Assembly (NCBI GenBank): GCA_035275805.1
Contig: DATEMG010000187.1
Coordinates: forward strand, 1-16,520
Length of the DNA: 16,520 nucleotides
Source: JAJVID01 sp035275805
GTDB taxonomy: Bacteria; Acidobacteriota; Blastocatellia; RBC074
Direction of reading: 5' to 3'
Part shown: positions 1-4,629 of the stretch, piece by piece
Layout of the letters: every line of letters begins with the position of its first letter
Position numbering within the stretch: the stretch's first letter is position 1
Program-made: the position numbers and the translations under genes
The notes under the pieces: generated by a model
Told to the model about the DNA's origin: nothing
The model's input: the letters and a program-made list of their open reading frames with translations, nothing else
Databases searched by the model: none

Positions 1-22
1 GAATTACTGACGATATCGCCCC

Positions 23-54
23 GTCGCCCCGTCTCCTTGTCGCCCCGTCTCCTT
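23..54. repeat. Two exact 16-nt tandem units upstream of the yggX-type gene
   Basis: The unit gtcgccccgtctcctt occurs at 23-38 and again at 39-54 without mismatch, and a further partial copy (tcgccccg) lies at 16-23. No coding role is visible. It is one of several unrelated short repeat families in the gaps of this window. The second unit overlaps the spacer of the candidate promoter for the next gene. Confidence 0.75.
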
Positions 55-65
55 TACCGGATAAT
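37..65 (+). promoter_or_regulatory. Candidate sigma-70 promoter for the yggX-type gene
   Basis: TTGTCG at 37-42 (4 of 6 to the -35 consensus) and GATAAT at 60-65 (5 of 6 to the -10 consensus) are separated by 17 nt. Transcription would start near 72 and leave a leader of about 30 nt carrying the AGGAGG site at 92-97. This is based on matching consensus only. Confidence 0.4.
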
Positions 66-102
66 GAGGACTCAATCAAAATCCGAATTGCAGGAGGAAG
101 AA

Positions 103-384
103 ATGGCAGAAGTCATCAAATGCGCCCGCTGCGAGCAGAAATTGCCTCGCCTTGAGAAGCCGCCGTTCGGCAACGCGCTGGGCAAGAGGATTCACGAGCA
201 GATTTGCCAGAGTTGCTGGAAAGGCTGGCTGATGACCCAGAACCAACTAATAAACCATTACGGCTTGAGCACGATCAACCCGGAGCACCAACAGTTTCTG
301 ATCGACAATATGGAATCGTTTTTGTTCGGTCAGGGGTTGAAAACTGAGATTGACACTTCGCTGCAAGGGACGATCACGCATTGA
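103..384 (+). CDS. yggX: YggX-type Fe(II)-trafficking / oxidative damage protection protein, four-cysteine variant
   Basis: A small cytosolic protein of 93 residues matching the YggX family, which in enterobacteria supports iron handling and protection of Fe-S proteins. Visible family features are the LGKRIHEQI stretch (27-35), a W-rich turn (39-42), QLINHYGL (48-55), NPEHQQFL (59-66) and a C-terminal MESFLFG (70-76). The frame is open upstream, but the start at 103 is preferred because AGGAGG (92-97) lies 5 nt before it. The protein has CARC (7-10) and CQSC (35-38), a zinc-ribbon-like pair of CxxC motifs. From memory, E. coli YggX has one N-terminal cysteine instead. It seems to be a single-gene unit; lepB follows after 136 nt with its own promoter. 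The family call is firm, while a bound metal is inference. Confidence 0.85.
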   Translation: MAEVIKCARCEQKLPRLEKPPFGNALGKRIHEQICQSCWKGWLMTQNQLINHYGLSTINPEHQQFLIDNMESFLFGQGLKTEIDTSLQGTITH

Positions 385-407
385 CGCCGATCGCGCCGTA
401 GGCCTCA

Positions 408-427
408 GGGTGGGAGTGGGAGTGGGG
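408..427 (+). other. Putative G-quadruplex motif / GGGAGT microsatellite upstream of lepB
   Basis: Four G-runs, GGG (408-410), GGG (412-414), GGG (418-420) and GGGG (424-427), are joined by loops of 1, 3 and 3 nt. This satisfies the canonical G3+N1-7 quadruplex pattern. It can also be read as a GGGAGT repeat. An 8-bp inverted repeat (gcctcagg 402-409 / cctgaggc 460-467) flanks it. It ends 25 nt before the lepB -35 box. Confidence 0.55.
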
Positions 428-451
428 CCGCGCCGCCCAAATACGCCTTCG

Positions 452-480
452 TTGACAAGCCTGAGGCGCCGTAATATCTT
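452..480 (+). promoter_or_regulatory. Sigma-70 promoter for lepB
   Basis: A perfect TTGACA -35 box at 452-457 is followed, after a 17-nt spacer, by TATCTT at 475-480 (4 of 6 to the -10 consensus). The expected start is near 487, about 34 nt before the lepB start codon. TAATAT at 472-477 is an alternative -10 with a poor spacer. Confidence 0.55.
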
Positions 481-520
481 TCCGATCAGTCTGGAATAAG
501 GTGTTGTCAGGTAGCGGTTT

Positions 521-1171
521 ATGAAAAGAGACAAGTTTGTGGGCATCGCGCCCGATGACGACAACGACATCAGAATAATCGAAGACATTTCATCCACGCG
601 GGTCGCCGGCTCCGATTCGGGTGATCTGTGGGGCGAGTTGCGTTCGTTGCTGCGCGACGTGATCTTCGCCGGCGTGATCGCCATACTGATCGTAGGTTTT
701 GTTGTACAACCGGTGCGGGTCGAAGGTCAGAGCATGATGCCCAAACTCCACGATCAGGACCGCATCTTCGTCAACAAGTTCATCTACCCGCTACGCGAAT
801 GGATCGGCGACAAAGAGCCTATCAAACGGGGTGATATTGTCGTGCTTCTCTACCCGGACGATCCGTCCAAGTCTTACATCAAGCGCGTGGTCGGGTTGCC
901 CGGCGAAGAGGTCAACGTCGAGAACGGCAAGCTCTACATCAACGGCATGCAGATCGACGAGCCGTATTTGGACTCGGAATACATTTCGTCAGATTCGATG
1001 CCCGGGTCGGTTCACGTCAAGGAACACCATTATTTCGTGATGGGAGACAACCGGCGCAACAGCAGCGACAGCCGTTACTGGGGGCTGGTTCCCGAAAAAT
1101 ACATCTACGGCAAGGCCATCTTCCGCTATTACCCGTTCACGCCGATCGAGCGAGTCGGCGCGATCGAATAA
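521..1171 (+). CDS. lepB: Signal peptidase I
   Basis: A membrane-bound leader peptidase (216 aa, family S26) that cleaves signal peptides from exported proteins on the outer face of the cytoplasmic membrane. A charged cytosolic N-terminus (1-45) precedes one transmembrane helix (about 46-64). The catalytic serine lies in VEGQSMMP (Ser71) and the general-base lysine in YIKRVVGLPGE (Lys121). The C-terminal signature MGDNRRNSSDSR is at 174-185. All three S26 boxes are intact and the length is normal for a single-anchor enzyme. No strong Shine-Dalgarno sequence precedes the ATG, with only ggtag at 510-514. The following gene starts 3 nt after the stop, so the two form an operon driven by the promoter at 452-480. 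Several exported proteins further along would be its substrates. Confidence 0.95.
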   Translation: MKRDKFVGIAPDDDNDIRIIEDISSTRVAGSDSGDLWGELRSLLRDVIFAGVIAILIVGFVVQPVRVEGQSMMPKLHDQDRIFVNKFIYPLREWIGDKEPIKRGDIVVLLYPDDPSKSYIKRVVGLPGEEVNVENGKLYINGMQIDEPYLDSEYISSDSMPGSVHVKEHHYFVMGDNRRNSSDSRYWGLVPEKYIYGKAIFRYYPFTPIERVGAIE

Positions 1172-1174
1172 CCT

Positions 1175-2440
1175 ATGCTCGTCAATCTTAGTCTTCTGTT
1201 TGGGCTGCTGTGGCGGCCGATGACCGCCGTCCAGCGGCTTCGCGATCGCGCCCCGGTAGCCTTCGCCGTCTCCGCCGCCTGGCTGATGACCTTTCTTTAT
1301 TGGGTCGTCGCGCCGCCGTTGACCCTTTACGCGCAGGGAGGACGTTTGAGCGACGATCTGATCGGCGACGAATTTGGTTCAGGATTCCGGACGCTTTCAG
1401 GGATGCTGTCGGGCGCGGCGACGAGGGCGGTAATGGTGGTGCTTTTCGTCGCCGTCGTCTACGTGCCCTTTGCGATCCTGATCGCCAACCTCTTCGAGCG
1501 GCGCGCCGGTTTTTCCCTGGTGCTCCGCGAAGAGTACGCGGGAGTGGTCTCCTGCTCGCTTCTCTCACTGGCAGGCTCTCAGGTGGTCACGCTCCCCGCC
1601 GCGATTTTGATCGGATTGCAAAGCGGGATCTTGGAGGGCGATGTAGTATCCGGCTACATAGTCCTGTTGCTAGTGATGCCGCTGCCGATCTTCGCGGCGC
1701 TGATGACGATCACCATCGGAATCTCATTTCGCGTTGGATGGGCCGCCGCCGCGGTGACGACCTTGATCTCATTCCTCTCGCTGCCGGCCGTTTTTCTTCT
1801 GGCGACTGCGGCGAACTTCATTTGCGCGTCGCCTTTCCTGCTGCTGTTGCTGCTGTTCTTATTGCGGGACAGGATCGACGAATTCATCGGCGCGACGCGC
1901 TCGCGGCAGGCGTTCAAACAGAACCTGGAGGCGGCGACGCTCAATCCGGCTGACGCCTCGGCGCATTACCAGTTGGGATTGATCTACCAGAAGCGCGGCG
2001 AACAGGACGCGGCCGTTGCGTCGTTTCAACGCGCGGCGGAGATCGACCCACAGGAAGTCGACGCCCATTACCAACTCGGGCGAATCGCGCGCCAGCAAGG
2101 TCGTTTGAACGAAGCGATCCGGCATTTCGAACATGTCGTGCAACTGGACTCGGCGCACAGCCAGAATGAAGTCTGGCGCGAGACCGGCCTGGTCTATTAC
2201 GACGCCGGGCAGTTCCAGGACGCGCTAGAAATGTTCGACAAGTTTTTGGGCAAACGCCCCTCAGACGCCGAGGCGCGTTACTGGCGTGGCATGACGCTTT
2301 ATAAACTGGGGCGCGAAAGCGAAGCGGCGCAGGAGATGCAAAACTGTGTGGAGTCGGTGCGAACCGCCCCGGCTTACAAATACCGCTTCGACCGGCGATG
2401 GATGAATCTGGCGGAGAATTTTTTGAGAGAGAGACGGTGA
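1175..2440 (+). CDS. Polytopic membrane protein with C-terminal TPR repeats
   Basis: A 421-residue protein of unknown function in two parts. The first 232 residues are hydrophobic, with about six predicted membrane segments (roughly 29-49, 84-106, 122-146, 160-184, 187-212, 216-231), in the style of Yip1-like proteins. From about 247 come tetratricopeptide repeats, clearest at 264-292 (HYQLGLIYQKRGEQDAAVAS...), 298-326 and 333-361, with a weaker one at 365-393. TPRs usually bind partner proteins, so a scaffold at the membrane is a reasonable inference, with the TPR part probably cytosolic. It starts 3 nt after the lepB stop, which suggests co-translation and perhaps a link to export. Residues 222-230 are a near pure leucine run from CTG/TTG codons. 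The TPR call is sure, and the Yip1 resemblance is only by architecture. Confidence 0.8.
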   Translation: MLVNLSLLFGLLWRPMTAVQRLRDRAPVAFAVSAAWLMTFLYWVVAPPLTLYAQGGRLSDDLIGDEFGSGFRTLSGMLSGAATRAVMVVLFVAVVYVPFAILIANLFERRAGFSLVLREEYAGVVSCSLLSLAGSQVVTLPAAILIGLQSGILEGDVVSGYIVLLLVMPLPIFAALMTITIGISFRVGWAAAAVTTLISFLSLPAVFLLATAANFICASPFLLLLLLFLLRDRIDEFIGATRSRQAFKQNLEAATLNPADASAHYQLGLIYQKRGEQDAAVASFQRAAEIDPQEVDAHYQLGRIARQQGRLNEAIRHFEHVVQLDSAHSQNEVWRETGLVYYDAGQFQDALEMFDKFLGKRPSDAEARYWRGMTLYKLGRESEAAQEMQNCVESVRTAPAYKYRFDRRWMNLAENFLRERR

Positions 2441-2444
2441 AGAA

Positions 2445-2529
2445 CGAGGATGGAGGATCGAAGATCGCGTCATCTATTCCATCCTCGATCTTCGATCCTC
2501 CATCCTCGATCTTTGATCCTCCATCCTCG
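2445..2529. repeat. Direct and inverted repeat cluster in the carA leader
   Basis: Positions 2445-2467 and 2486-2508 form a perfect 23-bp inverted repeat with an 18-nt loop. Independently, a 21-nt unit (begins ccatcctcgatct) is repeated at 2479-2499 and 2500-2520 with one mismatch, plus 9 nt of a third copy at 2521-2529. The array fills almost all of the 105 nt between the TPR protein stop and the carA start. Transcribed, it would form a long hairpin with alternative pairing partners, ending 7 nt before the carA ribosome-binding site. Confidence 0.85.
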
Positions 2530-2545
2530 ACAACTCGGAGAAGAG

Positions 2546-3763
2546 ATGACTAAAGAGGCGATTTTGGCGCTAGAGGACGGACGGACTTTTCGCGGGCCTG
2601 CGTTGGGCGCTCAGGGCGAAAAGACAGGCGAGATAGTTTTCAACACAGCGATGACCGGCTACCAGGAGATTTTGACCGACCCGTCTTACGCCGGGCAGAT
2701 CGTGACGATGACCTACCCAGAGATCGGCAATTACGGAGTGAACCCAGAGGACGTCGAATCGCGCCGCCCGTTCGTCGAAGGCTTCGTCGTGCGCGAGCTG
2801 TCCGAGGTCGTCTCAAATTGGCGCGCCTCATCGCCGCTTGATGAATATCTGAAGCGCTACGGCATCGTGGGAATTTCGGAGATCGACACGCGCGCCCTGG
2901 TTCGTCACATACGCGAGAAAGGCGCGATGCGCGCCTGCGTCTCTTCGGTCGATTCGGACGAGGGGAGCGTGATAGAGAAGGCCAGGAACGCGCCAGAAAT
3001 GGTGGGACGCAACCTGGTTGATGAAGTGACGTGCGGCGGCCCGTACCGATGGGCGGAAATCGAGAGTCAAATGGATGACGCGGCTCGCGACTCTCGACCC
3101 GCGACTCTCGATCCGGTCGGCGAGTTCCGGCGCCACAAGCAAAGCCTGCTGCTGCCGGGCGAGGAGTCGTTTCGCGTGGTGGCTTACGACTTCGGAGTGA
3201 AATATTACATCCTGCGCTACCTGGCGGCGGTCGGCTGCGAAGTGACCGTGGTGCCCGCGCGTACGTCGGCCGACGAAGTGATCTCATTAGCGCCGGACGG
3301 CGTCTTTCTTTCGAACGGCCCCGGCGATCCCGCGGCTTTGTCGGGAATCGTCGCCGAAATCAGGCGGCTACTCGGCGCCTCGCCGATCTTCGGCGTCTGT
3401 CTGGGACACCAACTGCTCGGGCGGGCGTTCGGCGGAGACACCTTCAAACTCAAATTCGGCCACCGCGGCGGGAATCAGCCCGTCAAAAACATGCGCAGCG
3501 GCCGCATCGAGATTACCTCTCACAACCACGGCTTCGCTGTAGATCCGGACAGCCTGAATCAGAACGAGATCGAGCTGACGCATTTCAACCTCAACGATGG
3601 ATGCCTCGAAGGAATGCGTCACAAAAATCTGCCCATCTTTTCAGTCCAGTACCATCCGGAAGCCGGGCCGGGGCCCCACGACGCAAATTACCTATTCCAT
3701 GAGTTCGTAACGCAGATGCGCGCCCATCGGGAGCGACTGAAGAGAATCGTTCAGGTAGGGTGA
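2546..3763 (+). CDS. carA: Carbamoyl-phosphate synthase small (glutaminase) subunit
   Basis: CarA (405 aa) hydrolyses glutamine and passes ammonia to CarB, which makes carbamoyl phosphate for arginine and pyrimidine synthesis. The N-terminal CPSase domain is seen from LALEDGRTFRG through TGEIVFNTAMTGYQE (27-41) and GISEIDTRALVRHIRE (109-124). The class I glutaminase domain starts near VVAYDFGVKYYILR (211-224). The triad is Cys285 in FGVCLGHQ, with His370 and Glu372 in QYHPEAGPGP. The frame is open from 2450, but 2546 is chosen because GGAG at 2537-2540 precedes it and the upstream codons are only translated repeat DNA. The linker between domains (about 170-208) is longer than I recall for E. 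coli, and residues 172-190 are encoded by a short repeat. carB is not in the window. A likely terminator follows at 3768. Confidence 0.95.
   Translation: MTKEAILALEDGRTFRGPALGAQGEKTGEIVFNTAMTGYQEILTDPSYAGQIVTMTYPEIGNYGVNPEDVESRRPFVEGFVVRELSEVVSNWRASSPLDEYLKRYGIVGISEIDTRALVRHIREKGAMRACVSSVDSDEGSVIEKARNAPEMVGRNLVDEVTCGGPYRWAEIESQMDDAARDSRPATLDPVGEFRRHKQSLLLPGEESFRVVAYDFGVKYYILRYLAAVGCEVTVVPARTSADEVISLAPDGVFLSNGPGDPAALSGIVAEIRRLLGASPIFGVCLGHQLLGRAFGGDTFKLKFGHRGGNQPVKNMRSGRIEITSHNHGFAVDPDSLNQNEIELTHFNLNDGCLEGMRHKNLPIFSVQYHPEAGPGPHDANYLFHEFVTQMRAHRERLKRIVQVG
3061..3114. repeat. Short repeat inserted in frame within carA
   Basis: A 14-nt unit occurs twice in tandem, cgcgactctcgacc at 3086-3099 and cgcgactctcgatc at 3100-3113. 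An inverted copy of its core (cgagagtc, complement of gactctcg) is at 3061-3068. The segment is 54 nt, a whole number of codons, and encodes residues 172-190 in the linker between the two CarA domains. It resembles the spacer repeats of this window more than normal coding sequence. Confidence 0.6.
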
Positions 3764-3767
3764 AATG

Positions 3768-3787
3768 AGGCGCCTGGCCTGGCGCCT
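3768..3787 (+). terminator. Stem-loop after carA, probable terminator
   Basis: aggcgcc at 3768-3774 pairs perfectly with ggcgcct at 3781-3787 around a 6-nt loop, starting 5 nt after the carA stop. It is followed by a pyrimidine-rich run (tccttctccgtct) rather than a clean T-tract, so it may be a weak intrinsic or Rho-assisted terminator. A second small stem (gcgcga 3806-3811 / tcgcgc 3825-3830) lies between it and the convergent pseudogene. Confidence 0.5.
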
Positions 3788-3836
3788 TCCTTCTCCGTCT
3801 CGGCGGCGCGATGTTCCTGATATTTCGCGCGTAACA

Positions 3837-4086
3837 TCAGCCTGAACCCATTTCGAATTTGACTGAACGCACAGCCAGCCGCGTTTCCGCGATCAGCGTA
3901 ACGCAGCCGTAAAAGAGAAAGACCGTCCCGACGATGCCCAGCGTGTTCTGCAGCTCCCGCACGCGGTCAACCACGCGCGCCAGGCGCGTCGATGTTGAAA
4001 AGATCAATGGCGCCGCAGGCCGAGATCAGAACCGCCGGGGCGCCTCTCGCGCTTAAAACGCTGAAAGAATGCGAGGCGTTCTGCAT
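3837..4086 (-). pseudogene. Decayed DUF2721 membrane protein gene (frameshift plus internal deletion)
   Basis: Read on the minus strand from an ATG at 4086, the first frame gives MQNASHSF...GAPAVLISACGAIDLFN and then stops after about 39 codons. Shifting frame near 4000 continues the family sequence directly with STRLARVVDRVREL, which is the hallmark of DUF2721 proteins. The next stretch (TLGIVGTVFLFYGCV... RLAVRSVKFEM) matches what I expect of the last membrane helix and tail, ending at a TGA (3839-3837). The middle of the family, normally a charged segment and another helix, is missing, so an internal deletion accompanies the frameshift. The ATG follows the phhB stop by 4 nt, so the gene was once coupled to phhB. 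The family assignment is from memory, but disruption is visible directly. Confidence 0.7.
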
Positions 4087-4090
4087 GGCT

Positions 4091-4375
4091 CTAAACCAGT
4101 CTGTTAATCCTTTCGGCGAGCTTGAAATCCTTCTCGGTCAATCCGCCTTCGCTGTGAGTCATCACGCTCAGACGGACCTTGTTCCAGTCGTGTATCAGAA
4201 TGTCGGGATGGTGATCCATGGCCTCGGCTTCATCGGCGACGCGATTGACAAACTCTATCGCGCCTTTGAAATTATCGAATTTCAAATCGCGCGTCAGCCA
4301 ATCGCCTTCCCGCCCCCAATCCGCGATGCGGGAAAGGGCGTCCTGGATTTGCTCTTCGTTCAGCTTCATCTGCAT
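4091..4375 (-). CDS. phhB: Pterin-4-alpha-carbinolamine dehydratase
   Basis: A small cytosolic enzyme (94 aa) that dehydrates 4a-hydroxytetrahydropterin, recycling the pterin cofactor of aromatic amino acid hydroxylases. Some family members have other pterin-related roles. The family signature is complete: DHHPDILIHDWNKVRL (54-69), with the catalytic His pair, followed by THSEGGLTEKDFKLAERIN (73-91). GGAGG lies 3 nt before the ATG at 4375 and 9 nt before a second in-frame ATG at 4369, so the protein may really begin with MKLNEEQI. No phenylalanine hydroxylase is nearby, so its partner is unknown. The gene is divergent from the E1 gene, and the decayed DUF2721 gene sits 4 nt downstream. Its transcript leader would contain the strong hairpin at 4390-4429. 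Confidence 0.92.
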   Translation of the reverse strand: MQMKLNEEQIQDALSRIADWGREGDWLTRDLKFDNFKGAIEFVNRVADEAEAMDHHPDILIHDWNKVRLSVMTHSEGGLTEKDFKLAERINRLV

Positions 4376-4389
4376 CTTCCTCCGGAAAG

Positions 4390-4429
4390 CCCCTGTGAGA
4401 GCATGCGCCCATGCCTGCCCTCACAGGGG
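4390..4429. repeat. Compound hairpin in the phhB leader
   Basis: cccctgtgag at 4390-4399 pairs perfectly with ctcacagggg at 4420-4429. Inside the loop, gcatg (4401-4405) can pair with catgc (4410-4414). On the minus strand this stem ends 15 nt before the phhB start and just upstream of its GGAGG. It could fold in the phhB mRNA leader or act as a DNA operator. It abuts the palindrome that begins at 4429. Confidence 0.7.
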
Positions 4430-4458
4430 ATTTATAGGTTTTATAAAACCTATAAATC
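4429..4458. promoter_or_regulatory. Perfect 30-bp AT-rich palindrome between divergent genes
   Basis: Positions 4429-4458 read identically on both strands, centred on ttttataaaa with flanks gatttatagg / cctataaatc. It lies 54 nt upstream of phhB and 171 nt upstream of the E1 gene. TATAAA-like elements inside it could serve as -10 boxes in either direction. A perfect dyad of this size in a divergent promoter region suits an operator for a dimeric regulator. No such regulator is encoded next to it. Confidence 0.7.
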
Positions 4459-4518
4459 ACATTCATTCGGTAAGACCAACAACCAAATTGATCCGAATGT
4501 TCGCACACGGAATGCGGC

Positions 4519-4546
4519 TTGCACAATGCAACGCGTGTTGTATAGA
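4519..4546 (+). promoter_or_regulatory. Candidate promoter for the fused E1 gene
   Basis: TTGCAC at 4519-4524 and TATAGA at 4541-4546 are separated by 16 nt, about 80 nt before the start codon. A second candidate -10, TATAAA at 4582-4587, lies closer to the gene with a poor -35 (TTCAGA at 4560-4565). A 7-bp inverted repeat (cattcgg 4464-4470 / ccgaatg 4493-4499) lies just upstream. Confidence 0.4.
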
Positions 4547-4629
4547 CTGACCCATCAAGTTCAGAATTAGGTATGCCTCCCTATAAAATAAGATATTGAA
4601 GACACGGCACAAGGAGACCCTCCGTAATT

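Noticed and set aside
1836..1862. CTG/TTG microsatellite as a phase-variable tract
   Set aside because: It encodes the leucine-rich last membrane helix of the TPR protein and is broken by TTG and TTC codons; normal for a hydrophobic helix.
2445..2529. CRISPR-like repeat array before carA
   Set aside because: Units are contiguous with no variable spacers, one copy is inverted, and there are no cas genes.
3992..4570. Plus-strand open frame of 192 codons across phhB and the divergent promoter region
   Set aside because: It is antisense to phhB and the DUF2721 remnant and runs through the palindrome; phhB is clearly the real gene.
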